Positions 1-9,156 of a stretch of DNA of 64,000 nucleotides are shown in pieces. Under the pieces are notes generated by a model, which saw only the letters and a list, made by a program, of their open reading frames with translations, did not search any database and was not told the origin of the DNA. Each line of letters opens with the position of its first letter. Position 1 is the first letter of the stretch. Source of the stretch: Pseudooceanicola marinus (GTDB lineage Bacteria > Pseudomonadota > Alphaproteobacteria > Rhodobacterales > Rhodobacteraceae); NCBI RefSeq assembly GCF_002786295.1, contig NZ_PGTC01000010.1:310001-374000 (forward strand), written 5' to 3'. The position numbers and the translations under genes are program-made.

Positions 1-95
1 TAGTTGCCCAGGGTCAGCCCGCCGGAGGGCTGGATCCCGGAAAACACCCGGTCCTGAAATTTCGTGGTCTGGGTCTCGGTCGCGTCGGACATCAT
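1..95 (-). CDS. trpS: Tryptophanyl-tRNA synthetase, N-terminal fragment (cut by window edge)
   Basis: Only the first 31 codons are in the window. After a short leader the protein reads RVFSGIQPSGGLTLGNY, the nucleotide-binding start of class I TrpRS, which charges tRNA-Trp in the cytoplasm. Two ATG codons lie in tandem (95 and 92). AGGAG sits 5 nt before the first, so I start at 95. The gene continues off the left edge. It is divergent from the rhomboid-like gene and follows murJ and the phospholipase D-like gene on the same strand. Confidence 0.9.
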   Translation of the reverse strand, partial: MMSDATETQTTKFQDRVFSGIQPSGGLTLGN

Positions 96-205
96 CCGCA
101 CTCCTGTCAGCGGCGTCTGGAAAAATCGTCTGAGCTGGCTTACCCATGCCCCAATGGGGCGTCAACAGCAGGCAGCCCCGGGCAAGAGCAGCAAAGGACG
201 CCCCC

Positions 206-898
206 ATGTACGACGACCGCCGCCCGGACGACAGCCCGGTCAATCCCGTTTCGCCGGTGATTGTGGTGATCTTCATCGCCATCATCGGGATCGAGGGGAT
301 CTTCTCGCTGGGCAATGTGGGGCTGATCGGCGGGCCGCAGTCCATCGGCTGGCGCCTGGGCGCGCTGCAGGACTACGCCTTCTCGCCGGCCTTCCTGGAC
401 TACATGCTGGCCACGGGGGACGCGGCGCCGCAGCTGCTGATGCGCTTCGTCACCTATCCGTTCATCCACGGGTCGTTCCAGTCGGCGCTGATCGCCGGGG
501 TGATGTTCCTGGCCCTGGGCAAGTTCGTGGGCGAGGCGATGAAACCCCTCGGGCTGGCGATCCTGTTCCTGGCGACCGTCATCGGCGGCGCTCTGGTCTT
601 CGGCCTGGTGGCACCCGACACAGAGCCGCTTTTTGGGGCCTTCCCGGCGGCCTACGGGATGATCGGCGCCTACAGCTACATGCTGGCGATCTATTACCGC
701 GCCGTCGGGCAGAACCAGGTCATGGCCTTCCGCCTGATCGGCATCCTGATGGGGATCCAGCTGCTCTTCGGGCTGTTTTTCGAAACCGGCATGGCCTGGG
801 TGGCCGACATCACGGCCTTTGTCCTGGGCTTCGCCCTTGCGCCGGTGCTGCTACCCGGCGGCTTTGCCCGTCTGCGGGCCAAACTGCGCCACCGCTGA
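206..898 (+). CDS. Rhomboid-fold membrane protein lacking the catalytic dyad (pseudoprotease)
   Basis: A 230-residue protein with about six membrane segments in the rhomboid layout. Active rhomboids carry GxSG in TM4 and AH..GF in TM6. Here TM4 reads GAFPAAYGMIGAY (Phe146-Pro147 where Ser-Gly belongs) and TM6 reads ADITAF (Asp201 where His belongs). The usual His/Asn pair after TM2 also appears to be missing (HGSFQSALIAG). It should therefore not cleave substrates; a chaperone- or decoy-like role is inference. I chose ATG 206, preceded by AAAGGA 7 nt upstream, over an in-frame ATG at 146 without a good ribosome site. Monocistronic, convergent with the phospholipase D-like gene. Confidence 0.75.
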   Translation: MYDDRRPDDSPVNPVSPVIVVIFIAIIGIEGIFSLGNVGLIGGPQSIGWRLGALQDYAFSPAFLDYMLATGDAAPQLLMRFVTYPFIHGSFQSALIAGVMFLALGKFVGEAMKPLGLAILFLATVIGGALVFGLVAPDTEPLFGAFPAAYGMIGAYSYMLAIYYRAVGQNQVMAFRLIGILMGIQLLFGLFFETGMAWVADITAFVLGFALAPVLLPGGFARLRAKLRHR

Positions 899-904
899 GC
901 GGCG

Positions 905-2458
905 TCAGAACATCTCGGGCGGCAGCACGGGCAGGAACCGGGCGAGGCGGCGGTTGCGCCGTTCCGGCCAGGGCAGGATATGGGCGCTGCGCGCCTCCGG
1001 GTCGCGCCCTGCCTCTGCATGGGCCAGCGCGGTCCAGTCGGCGGCGCTGTGGGAATCCATCTCCGCCATGTGATCCTGCAGCCAGCTTTTCATCAGCCGT
1101 TTGCGCAGGGCCCTGATATCGGCGCTGTCGTGGAATTGCAGCGACGCCTCGGTATCCCATCGCATCGACCGCCCGTTGAGGTTGGCAGAGCCCAGGATCG
1201 CCAGCTTGTCATCCACCAGCGTCACCTTGGAATGCAGATAGATCACCCCGGCGCCGTAGAGCGGTTTCGGCGTGTGGCGCGGGGCCGGGCGGGGCTGGGC
1301 CGGGGCGACGACCGCCAGCCGGTCGCCGAAGGCGCGGCGGACGTGGTTCAGGCAGCGCAGTTGCAGGGCCAGTTCGTGCCGGGCGTCGATGCTGGTGTCG
1401 CCGTTGAAGATCACCCGCTCCGGTTCCGTCGGCAGCACCAGGATGCAGTTCAGTCGCGGCGCCCGTTCGGCGGCGCGGGCCAAGGCACGGGCCAGGGGCA
1501 TGTGGCGGAAGAACTGGCTTTCCAGATAGATCAGCTTCTCGGCGCTGTCGAAGGCCGCAAGATGCGCCTCTTCATGTTCGGTGATCGCCGGTTTCGGGCC
1601 AAGGCGCAGCGGTCCGCGACGGGGGTGCGACTGGGTGCGCAACAGGCGCGGGCCCAAGGCGCTCATGTGCTTGTCGGGCAGGGGAGCGGTGCTTTCGACC
1701 GGGCTTGCCTCGGCGGCAAAGCTGGCGGCGCCGGCCTTCTGCGCGCGGCTCCAGCAATCGGCGAAGTGGCGGCGGATGTCGCCGGCCACGGCGCCGCAGA
1801 CCCGCAGCGACACGTCGTGCCAGGTGTCCTCGGCGCGTTGTTCATGGGCTTCGTCGTCCCAGCGGCGTTCGTCCACGTCCAGCCCGCCGATGATCGCCTT
1901 CCGCCCGTCCGCCACCGCCAGTTTCTGGTGCAGCGAGGCCGGGCGCAGGGTGACGTCCCCCGATAGCGCCCGCAGTTGCAGCGGGGTCAGCCGTTCCGGG
2001 TTGCGCCGGCGCAGATCCTCCACCGAGGCCCGCACGCGTCTGCCGAAGATGCGCTTCCACACAGGCGCGGCACTGGCCTGGTGCTGTGCCACCAGAACCT
2101 CGGCGCCGTGGAATTCCGCCGAACCGCCCTGCAGGGGACGGTTCAGCAGCCCGGCGGCGAACCCCGCGCCGGCATCCCAGGCGTCCCGGTGCAGCTCGGG
2201 GGTGAACACCGGGTCGAAATCGGCGATCAGCAGCCGCATCTTCACCCCCCGCGCGGCAACATGCGCCACCAGGTCGGCCCAGGTCTTCAGCTCCAGCGCC
2301 TCGGCCTCTGCGCTGTGCAGGCGGGTGCGCGGATCAAAGATGCGGAACGACATCAGGACCTCGCTCGTTGCCTGCAGGCAAAGCGTTTCCAGCGCGGGAA
2401 ACATTTCGGCTGCGGTGACGAGCGGGATCAGATCCTTCTGATGGCTATCTTTGGGCAT
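905..2458 (-). CDS. Phospholipase D-like protein with two HKD motifs
   Basis: A 517-residue protein with two intact PLD half-sites: HQKLAVADGRKAIIGG (His177) and HSKVTLVDDKLAILGSANLN (His409). Family members cleave or transfer phosphodiester bonds through a phospho-histidine made by the two HKD motifs acting together. No signal peptide or membrane segment is obvious at the N terminus, so a cytosolic or peripheral phospholipase or cardiolipin-synthase-like role is possible; the substrate cannot be read from sequence. It lies 57 nt downstream of murJ on the same strand and could be co-transcribed with glnD-murJ. Confidence 0.85.
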   Translation of the reverse strand: MPKDSHQKDLIPLVTAAEMFPALETLCLQATSEVLMSFRIFDPRTRLHSAEAEALELKTWADLVAHVAARGVKMRLLIADFDPVFTPELHRDAWDAGAGFAAGLLNRPLQGGSAEFHGAEVLVAQHQASAAPVWKRIFGRRVRASVEDLRRRNPERLTPLQLRALSGDVTLRPASLHQKLAVADGRKAIIGGLDVDERRWDDEAHEQRAEDTWHDVSLRVCGAVAGDIRRHFADCWSRAQKAGAASFAAEASPVESTAPLPDKHMSALGPRLLRTQSHPRRGPLRLGPKPAITEHEEAHLAAFDSAEKLIYLESQFFRHMPLARALARAAERAPRLNCILVLPTEPERVIFNGDTSIDARHELALQLRCLNHVRRAFGDRLAVVAPAQPRPAPRHTPKPLYGAGVIYLHSKVTLVDDKLAILGSANLNGRSMRWDTEASLQFHDSADIRALRKRLMKSWLQDHMAEMDSHSAADWTALAHAEAGRDPEARSAHILPWPERRNRRLARFLPVLPPEMF

Positions 2459-2515
2459 GGGCTCCTGGGGGGCTGGCGACGTTCCGGACTCAACGCCGCC
2501 CGAAGCCCGAGGGTT

Positions 2516-4066
2516 TCAGCCTGATTTGCGGCGTTTCACCGCGCCGGTGAAATCCGACAGCCGGAAGGCGCCGATCAGCGGTCCGGCGCCGAAGTAGACG
2601 GCGCAGCCGATGGCGATCAGCAGGGCCAGGGCGGGGTAGCGGATGTAATCCGCCGACAGCCAGGGCGCCAGCAGCAGTTTCGCCGGCCAGAGCGCCGCGC
2701 CCATGATCAGCGAGGCGAGGAAGATGCGGGGCGCGCGGCGGCGGAACCGGTCGTCGAAGCGGGCGACCTCTCCCATGCGGCCGGTTCCGGCGACCAGTGC
2801 CGCCAGCATCACCCAGCCCGCCAGCGTGGTCGCCAGGGCGCAGGCGATCCAGCCGATCACCGGCGCCAGTCCGATGGCCACAGCCGCGTTGGCGACCATC
2901 GCCAGCAGGGCGTAGTTGAAGGGCCGCCGTGTATCCTCGCGCGCGAAGTAGAGCGGTTGCAGAACCTTCTGCAGCACGAAGGCCGGCAGGCCCGCGCCGT
3001 AGACCGCCACGGCCAGGGCGATGGCCGCGCTGTCCTCGGGGCGTGCCGCGCCGCGCTCGAACAGGACCGATACGATGGGCCGCGGGATCACCACCAGCGC
3101 CACGGCGCAGGGCAGGGTCAGGGCCAGCGCCAGCTCGCCCGCGCGGCTCAGCGCGTTGCGCGAGCCTGCGGCATCCTCGGCCTTCAGGCGGCGCGACAGG
3201 TCGGGCAGCAGGACGATGCCGATGGCGATACCCACCACGCCGAGCGGCAGCTGGTAGAGACGGTCGGCGGTGAACAGCCAGCCAACGGCCCGGTCGAAGT
3301 AGGAAGCCACCTGCTGACCCACCAGCAGGTTCACCTGCACCACGCCGCCGGCGAGGGCGGCGGGGATGGCGATGCGAACCAGCCGTTTCAGGTCCGGCGT
3401 CAGCCGGGGCCAGGCGGGCCGCACATGGAAGCCAGCCCGCGCCGCGGCGATCCACAGCAGGGCCAGCTGCGCCACGCCCGCGACCGGGATCGCCCAGACC
3501 AGCGCATAGCCCAGTTCCAGCCCCAGGGGCTCGGCCAGCAGGGCGGTGCCGACAAACAGCACGTTCAGCAGAACCGGCGCGGCGGCCGCAGCGGCAAAGC
3601 GCCCGGCGGCGTTCAGCACCCCCGACAGCAGGGCTGCCAGCGAGATGAACAGGATGTAGGGGAAGGCAATGCGCCCGAAGGCCACCGCCAGCGGATATTG
3701 TTCATCGCCCGCAAATCCCGAGGCGAGCCCGAGGATCAGCCAGGGCATGGCCACCTGCGCCAGCACCGTCAGTGCGATCAGCAGCGTGGCGAGGCCCGCG
3801 AAGGCCTCGTTCATGAACCTCTGCGGGCCGTCGTCGGCCTCCAGCTTCTTCGAGAAGATGGGCACGAAGGCCATGTTGAACGCCCCTTCGGCAAAGAAGC
3901 GGCGGAACATGTTGGGCAGGCGGAAGGCCACGACGAAGGCCTCGTAGACCGGGCCGGTGCCCAGCACGGCCAGGATGATGATGTCGCGGGCCAGGCCCAG
4001 CACGCGGCTGAGCATGGTCCACAGTCCCACGGTGAAGACGCCGGAGACCAGGCGGATGGGATTCAC
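2516..4066 (-). CDS. murJ: Lipid II flippase MurJ (MviN family)
   Basis: A 516-residue polytopic protein of about 14 membrane segments. It opens with the MurJ pattern TMLSRVLGLARDIIIL and a positively charged RLPNMFRRFFAEGAF stretch typical of the family. MurJ flips lipid II across the inner membrane for peptidoglycan synthesis. The start codon is GTG at 4066 and overlaps the glnD stop as GTGA, so the two are translationally coupled. The glnD-murJ-trpS neighbourhood is common in Rhodobacterales. Confidence 0.93.
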   Translation of the reverse strand: MNPIRLVSGVFTVGLWTMLSRVLGLARDIIILAVLGTGPVYEAFVVAFRLPNMFRRFFAEGAFNMAFVPIFSKKLEADDGPQRFMNEAFAGLATLLIALTVLAQVAMPWLILGLASGFAGDEQYPLAVAFGRIAFPYILFISLAALLSGVLNAAGRFAAAAAAPVLLNVLFVGTALLAEPLGLELGYALVWAIPVAGVAQLALLWIAAARAGFHVRPAWPRLTPDLKRLVRIAIPAALAGGVVQVNLLVGQQVASYFDRAVGWLFTADRLYQLPLGVVGIAIGIVLLPDLSRRLKAEDAAGSRNALSRAGELALALTLPCAVALVVIPRPIVSVLFERGAARPEDSAAIALAVAVYGAGLPAFVLQKVLQPLYFAREDTRRPFNYALLAMVANAAVAIGLAPVIGWIACALATTLAGWVMLAALVAGTGRMGEVARFDDRFRRRAPRIFLASLIMGAALWPAKLLLAPWLSADYIRYPALALLIAIGCAVYFGAGPLIGAFRLSDFTGAVKRRKSG

Positions 4067-6825
4067 GCGCGCGCCCTTTCCTGACCGGCGGCGATCGCCT
4101 CACGCAGCTTCGCCTCCAGCGCCTTCTGTTTCGAGGCGGAGAAGAGTTTCAGCCCGAACATGTCCTTCACGTAGAAGGTGTCGACGACCTGCTCGCCGTA
4201 GGTGGCGATCACGGCCGAGGAGATCTGCACGTTGGCCGTCGCCAGCGTCCGCGTCAGGTCATAGAGCAGCCCGACACGGTCGCGGGTGTCGACCTCGATG
4301 ATCGTGTAGATCTCGGACCCCTCGTTGTCGAAGGCGACGGAGGTGGCGACCTTGAAGGCACGCTCGCGTTTCTTGATCCGGTCGCGGTCCACCATCGCCT
4401 CGCGGGCGACCAGTTCGCCGCGCAGGATCTTGTGGATCATCTGGGTCAGCCGCGGCAGGCGCGAGGCCTCGTAGGGGCTGCCCTCGGCATCCTGCACCCA
4501 GAAGGCGGCGGTGGCATAGCCGTCGACCGTCGTGTAGGTTCGCGCGTCCACCACGTTGGCGCCGACCAGGGCCAGCGCGCCGGACAGCCGGGCGAAGATG
4601 CCCGGGTGATCGGCCATGGCGAAAAGCGCGCGGGTCGCGTCCCGGTCCTCGTCCGCATGCAGGTCGATGCGGATCTCGTCCACCGGCAGATCGCGCAGCA
4701 TCTCGGCAAAGGCGGCCTGGGTCGCGGTCTGCAACCCCTGCCAGTAGGGCGGGTAATGGCGCGCCAGCTCGCGGTCGACGTCCTCCTGGCTCCAGCCGTC
4801 CAGCTTCTCCACCAGCATCCGCTGGGCTTCCTGGCCACGGTGGGTGCGGTTGAGTTCTTCCAACCCGGTTTCCAGGGCGCGGCGGGTCTGGTGATAGAGG
4901 GTGCGCAGCAGCTGCGCCTTCCAGTTGTTCCAGGTGCCGGGGCCGACGCCGCGGATGTCGCAGACGGTCAGCACCGTCAGCAGGTCCAGCCGGTCGCGCG
5001 AGCGTACGGCCTTGGCGAAATCGCGCACCGTGCGCGGGTCGGCCAAGTCGCGTTTCTGCGCCATGTCCGACATCAGCAGGTGATAGCGCACCAGCCATTC
5101 CACGGTGTCGCATTCCTCGGGCGTCAACCCGAGGCGTGGGGCGACCTTGCGGGCGATCTTGGCGCCCAGCACCGCGTGATCCTCCTCGCGGCCCTTGCCG
5201 ATGTCATGCAGCAGCAGCGCCACGTAAAGGACGCGGCGGTTCACCCCTTCGGCCAGGATGGTGGAGGCGACAGGCAGTTCCTCCTCCAGATCGCCATGTT
5301 CGATCAGCGCCAGGTGGCGGATACATTGGATGGTGTGTTCGTCCACCGTGTAGTGGTGGTACATGTTGAACTGCATCATCGCGACGATCTGCCCGAACTC
5401 GGGCAGGAAGGTGCCCAGCAGGCCCAGTTCGTTCATCCGGCGCAGGGCGCGTTCAGGGTTGCCGTGCTTCAGGAGGGTCCCGAGGAAGATCTTCGCCGCC
5501 TCCGGGTCCTCGCGCATCTGGTCGTCGATCCTGTCGAGGTTCGCGTGCACCATCCGCATCGCATCGGCATGCAGCAGCATCCCCGTGCGCAGCCCCTCGT
5601 CGAAAAGACGCAGCAGGTTCAGCTTGTCCTGCAGGAAATGCGCCTCGTCCTTCACTGCCAGGCGGCCGTGCACCACCTTGTAGTCCGAGCCGATCTTGGG
5701 CTTGCGGCGGAACACCCGTTCCAGCATCGCGTCGCCCTTGACGTTCTCGGCCTCCAGCTGGGTCAGGAAGATGCGGGTCAACTCGCCGACCGAGTTGGCG
5801 TGGCGGAAGTAGGCCTGCATGAAATGCTCGACCCCGCGGCGCCCGCCCTTGTCCTTGTATCCCATGCGCTCGGCCACCTGGACCTGCATGTCGAAGGTCA
5901 GCTGGTCCTGCGGCCGTCCGGCCAGAAGGTGTAGGTGACAGCGCACCGCCCAGAGGAAATCCTCGGCCTTGTGGAAGGTGGCATATTCGTCGCGGGTGAA
6001 GACGCCCAGGCGGACCAGCTCGGCCACCGACTGCACCCCATGGACGTATTTGCCGATCCAGTAGAGGGATTGCAGATCGCGCAGCCCGCCCTTGCCTTCT
6101 TTCACGTTGGGCTCGACCACGTAGCGCTGGCCGCCCTGTTTCTGGTGGCGGTTGAACCGCTCTTCCAGCTTGGCCTCGATGAAGTCCTTCTCGGTGCCCT
6201 TGAAGAGATCCGACCACAGCTTTTCGTTCAGCTGATCCACCAGCGGCGCGTCGCCCGCCAGGAACCGGGTTTCCATCAGCGAGGTGCGGATGGTGTAGTC
6301 CTCGCCGCCCAGCTTCAGGCATTCGCGGATGGTGCGGCTGGCGTGGCCGACCTTCAGGTGCAGGTCCCACATGACATAGAGCATCGCCTCGATCAGCGCC
6401 TCCAGCGCGGGGGTGATGCGGGACTTGGTCAGGAACAGCAGATCGACGTCGGAGAAGGGGGCCATCTCGCCCCGGCCATAGCCGCCGACGGCGCAGATGG
6501 CGAAATCGCCCAGGGCCTCTCGCTGGTCCTCGGTCAGGCTGGCGCGGCCCTGCTCCAGCACCTCGCGGATGATGCAATCGGTGACGAAGGTATAGGCGCG
6601 GGTGGTCTTGCGGGCGGCGAAGGGATCGGCGGCGAAGGCTTCGGCGATCCGCTCCATCCCTTCGGTCCGGGCGCTGTTCAGTCGGGCGACGACCGCGGCG
6701 CGGGCCCTGGCCGGATCGCCCTCGTCGCGGCGAATGGCCTCCAACTCGCGCCGCAGGGCGGCAGGGTCCAGAATGTCCTCAGCCGGACGAATGAGATCGT
6801 CCGGCAGCGAAAGCGAAATGTCCAT
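4063..6825 (-). CDS. glnD: Bifunctional [protein-PII] uridylyltransferase / uridylyl-removing enzyme
   Basis: A 920-residue GlnD. The nucleotidyltransferase motif GGYGRGEMAPFSDVD lies at 114-128 with metal-binding Asp126 and Asp128. The HD phosphohydrolase motif LLLHDIGKG is at 537-545 (His540, Asp541). Two ACT domains follow near the C terminus (DHPGIFARLSGAL; DRVGLLYDLTRTL) and sense glutamine. The enzyme uridylylates PII at low glutamine and removes the group when glutamine is high, setting nitrogen control. All active-site elements look intact. ATG start at 6825; the stop overlaps murJ by 4 nt. Confidence 0.96.
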   Translation of the reverse strand: MDISLSLPDDLIRPAEDILDPAALRRELEAIRRDEGDPARARAAVVARLNSARTEGMERIAEAFAADPFAARKTTRAYTFVTDCIIREVLEQGRASLTEDQREALGDFAICAVGGYGRGEMAPFSDVDLLFLTKSRITPALEALIEAMLYVMWDLHLKVGHASRTIRECLKLGGEDYTIRTSLMETRFLAGDAPLVDQLNEKLWSDLFKGTEKDFIEAKLEERFNRHQKQGGQRYVVEPNVKEGKGGLRDLQSLYWIGKYVHGVQSVAELVRLGVFTRDEYATFHKAEDFLWAVRCHLHLLAGRPQDQLTFDMQVQVAERMGYKDKGGRRGVEHFMQAYFRHANSVGELTRIFLTQLEAENVKGDAMLERVFRRKPKIGSDYKVVHGRLAVKDEAHFLQDKLNLLRLFDEGLRTGMLLHADAMRMVHANLDRIDDQMREDPEAAKIFLGTLLKHGNPERALRRMNELGLLGTFLPEFGQIVAMMQFNMYHHYTVDEHTIQCIRHLALIEHGDLEEELPVASTILAEGVNRRVLYVALLLHDIGKGREEDHAVLGAKIARKVAPRLGLTPEECDTVEWLVRYHLLMSDMAQKRDLADPRTVRDFAKAVRSRDRLDLLTVLTVCDIRGVGPGTWNNWKAQLLRTLYHQTRRALETGLEELNRTHRGQEAQRMLVEKLDGWSQEDVDRELARHYPPYWQGLQTATQAAFAEMLRDLPVDEIRIDLHADEDRDATRALFAMADHPGIFARLSGALALVGANVVDARTYTTVDGYATAAFWVQDAEGSPYEASRLPRLTQMIHKILRGELVAREAMVDRDRIKKRERAFKVATSVAFDNEGSEIYTIIEVDTRDRVGLLYDLTRTLATANVQISSAVIATYGEQVVDTFYVKDMFGLKLFSASKQKALEAKLREAIAAGQERARA

Positions 6826-6842
6826 GTGGCGTCCGTTCCGGA

Positions 6843-6884
6843 AGCAAAAGGCCCGCCCCCGGCACAGTGGGGCCAGGGGCGGGC
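6843..6884 (-). terminator. Rho-independent terminator after the LpoA-like gene
   Basis: On the minus strand a GC-rich stem (arms 6872-6884 and 6851-6863, GCCCGCCCC type) is followed by CTTTTGC. It lies 23 nt past the stop of the upstream lipoprotein gene and just before glnD. Confidence 0.75.
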
Positions 6885-6906
6885 GGTATGGGGCCCAGGT
6901 GGCGGA

Positions 6907-8160
6907 TCAGAAGCCGCCGCCGGAGAAGCTGCGCGGGGCGGGATCGACCACCACGACCTGGCGGTCCTGGATCGTCGCCACGGCCAGGCCGCGTTCGTTG
7001 GTGCCATCCCGCAGCAGGCGGAAGACGCCGCCGACCCCCTGGAAGCCGGAGCCCTGCGTCAGGCCCGACACCGACAGCGCGTCGGACCGGCCCTGGCGGA
7101 CCAGGGCGCCGATGGCCGCAATGCCGTCGAAGGCCAGACCACCGATCGGATGCGGCGAGGCGCCGTAGGCCGCGGTGTAGCGGGCGTTGAACTGCGCGGT
7201 CAGGCCGGGATCGGGCAGGGCGAACCAGCCGCCCTGGACGCCCGGCAGATCCAGAGTCTGGGGCGGGATGTCCCAACGGGTCAGGCCGATGTACTGCACC
7301 TTGTCCGGGCCCAGGCCGTTTTCCGGCAGCATCTGGGTGAAGAGCGGCAGCGCACCGGCGGTATTCGCGGTCAGGAAGATCGCATCGGCGTTGCCTCCGT
7401 CCCGCCCGGCGGCGTTACGGACCTGCGGCACGGCGTCCAGCACGCCGGTCTGCGAGAACTCGTAAGGCACCGAAGCCACGACCGAAGCGCCGTTGCGCGC
7501 GGCTGCCGCCTGCACGGCGCTGGCGCCGGCACGGCCCTCGGGCGTCTGGCCCGAAACCAGCACGATGCGCGACTTGCCCTTGCTCACCGCGTAGCGGGTC
7601 AGCCGGTCGGCGGTGTTCTGGAACGTCGGGCCGAGGACGAAGACATTGCCGCCCGCGATCTCGGGGTTGTTGGAGAAGGCCAGCACGTTGACCCCGCGCG
7701 ATGCGGCGACGCGCCCGGCGGCATTGGCATTGGCGGCATAGACCGGGCCCAGGATGATCTTGGCGCCGTCGCTGATCGCCTGGCCGGTGACCGAGGCGGT
7801 GACGTCCGCACTGCCCTTGGTGTCGTAGACGCGCAGGTCGATCTGCACGCCGTTCAGCTCCGACGCGGCCATGCGGGCGGCGTTCTCCAAGCTGGCGGCC
7901 AGGATCGCGTCGCCTTGATCGCCAGAACCGCGCGGCACCAGCAGGGCCACGGGCACGGGGCGATCGGTGTTGATGCTGGGGCCGGAATTGCCGCCCATCG
8001 AGACCGGCTGACAGGCCGCGGCAAGGGCGACGGCCGGCAGGGCCAGCACCAGGCTGCGGCGGCCACCGCGCGGAGCGGCCTGTTTCGCCGGGACGGGGGT
8101 GGTGTGGGGCCGGGTCTGTCCGGTCAGTGCCTTGCGGGCGGCGCTCAAAAGAGCGAACAT
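6907..8160 (-). CDS. LpoA-like penicillin-binding-protein activator, putative lipoprotein
   Basis: A 417-residue protein with a cytoplasmic leader, a hydrophobic stretch at 36-49 and the lipobox LAAAC (Cys50). The rest is a type I periplasmic-binding fold like branched-chain amino-acid receptors and the C-terminal domain of LpoA (AAGRVAASRGVNVLAFSN; FVLGPTFQNTADRLTRY). The location is diagnostic: in gammaproteobacteria lpoA (yraM) lies between rsmI (yraL) and yraN. Here it is divergent from rsmI-yraN. The N-terminal TPR part of LpoA is missing. PBP activation is inferred from family and context, not shown. Confidence 0.8.
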   Translation of the reverse strand: MFALLSAARKALTGQTRPHTTPVPAKQAAPRGGRRSLVLALPAVALAAACQPVSMGGNSGPSINTDRPVPVALLVPRGSGDQGDAILAASLENAARMAASELNGVQIDLRVYDTKGSADVTASVTGQAISDGAKIILGPVYAANANAAGRVAASRGVNVLAFSNNPEIAGGNVFVLGPTFQNTADRLTRYAVSKGKSRIVLVSGQTPEGRAGASAVQAAAARNGASVVASVPYEFSQTGVLDAVPQVRNAAGRDGGNADAIFLTANTAGALPLFTQMLPENGLGPDKVQYIGLTRWDIPPQTLDLPGVQGGWFALPDPGLTAQFNARYTAAYGASPHPIGGLAFDGIAAIGALVRQGRSDALSVSGLTQGSGFQGVGGVFRLLRDGTNERGLAVATIQDRQVVVVDPAPRSFSGGGF

Positions 8161-8267
8161 GGGGATCTCCTCGGGTCCAGGCGGCCCCAGACCGCCCCTT
8201 GGGCGCAGATCTGCGGCGGAAAGTCGTTCAGCCGAAATAATAAACCTATCGTTCAGAGGGTCCAGTA

Positions 8268-9125
8268 ATGAATGCCGAAAGCGTGAAACTGGCGGCGGGT
8301 CTCTACCTGGTGGCCGTGCCGATCGGGACCGCGCGGGATATCACCCTGCGGGCGCTGGACATCCTGGCCTCGGCCGATGTGCTGGCCGCCGAAGACACCC
8401 GGTCGCTGCGAAAGCTGATGGACATCCACGGCATCCCGCTGGGCAATCGTCCGCTGGTCGCCTACCACGACCACAGCGGCGAGAAGACCCGGGCGCGACT
8501 GCTCGCGGCGATCGCGGAGGGCAAGGCGGTCGCCTATGCCTCCGAGGCGGGCACGCCGCTGATCGCCGACCCGGGCTATGACCTGGCGCATGTGGCCCGC
8601 GACGAAGGGCTGGCGGTGACCGCGGCGCCTGGCGCCTCGGCGGTGATCACCGCGCTGACGCTGGCGGGGCTGCCGACTGATCGGTTCCTCTTCGCGGGGT
8701 TCCTGCCCTCGGCCCAGGGCGCGCGGCGCAGCACGCTGATGGATCTGCGAGCCACCCGGGCCACGCTGGTCTTCTACGAATCCCCCAATCGCGTGGCGGC
8801 CTCCCTGGCTGATGCCGCCGAAGTGCTGGGTCCCGAGCGGCAGGGGGCGCTGTGTCGCGAACTGACCAAGCGGTTCGAGGAAGTGCGGCGTGGGACGCTG
8901 GCCGAGCTGGCGGCCAGTTGCGCAACCGATCCGCCCCGGGGCGAGATCGTTTTGCTGATGGATCGCGGAGATTCAGAAACTCTTAGCGAGTCGGACCTAG
9001 AAACGACATTGAGCGCGGCATTGAAGGACCTTTCGGTACGCGATGCGGCGGACCAGGTGGCGGCGCAGTTCGATCTGCCGCGGCGCAAGGTCTACCAGAT
9101 GGCGCTGAAGATGGCGAAGGGCTGA
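8268..9125 (+). CDS. rsmI: 16S rRNA (cytidine1402-2'-O)-methyltransferase
   Basis: A 285-residue SAM-dependent methyltransferase of the tetrapyrrole-methylase fold. RsmI signatures are visible: LVAVPIGTARDITLRAL, AAEDTRSLRKL, YHDH, ASEAGTPLIADPGY and GFLP. It methylates the ribose of C1402 in the decoding centre. The C-terminal helical domain is complete. ATG start with AGAGGG upstream. It is divergent from the LpoA-like gene (107-nt shared upstream region) and heads rsmI-yraN. Confidence 0.95.
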   Translation: MNAESVKLAAGLYLVAVPIGTARDITLRALDILASADVLAAEDTRSLRKLMDIHGIPLGNRPLVAYHDHSGEKTRARLLAAIAEGKAVAYASEAGTPLIADPGYDLAHVARDEGLAVTAAPGASAVITALTLAGLPTDRFLFAGFLPSAQGARRSTLMDLRATRATLVFYESPNRVAASLADAAEVLGPERQGALCRELTKRFEEVRRGTLAELAASCATDPPRGEIVLLMDRGDSETLSESDLETTLSAALKDLSVRDAADQVAAQFDLPRRKVYQMALKMAKG

Positions 9126-9156
9126 CAGGGCGGCCCGACAGGTGAAAGGGCTGATC

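Noticed and set aside
5935-8268. 777-codon open frame on the plus strand across glnD and the LpoA-like gene
   Set aside because: It runs antisense through two conserved genes and their terminator and has no recognisable domain.
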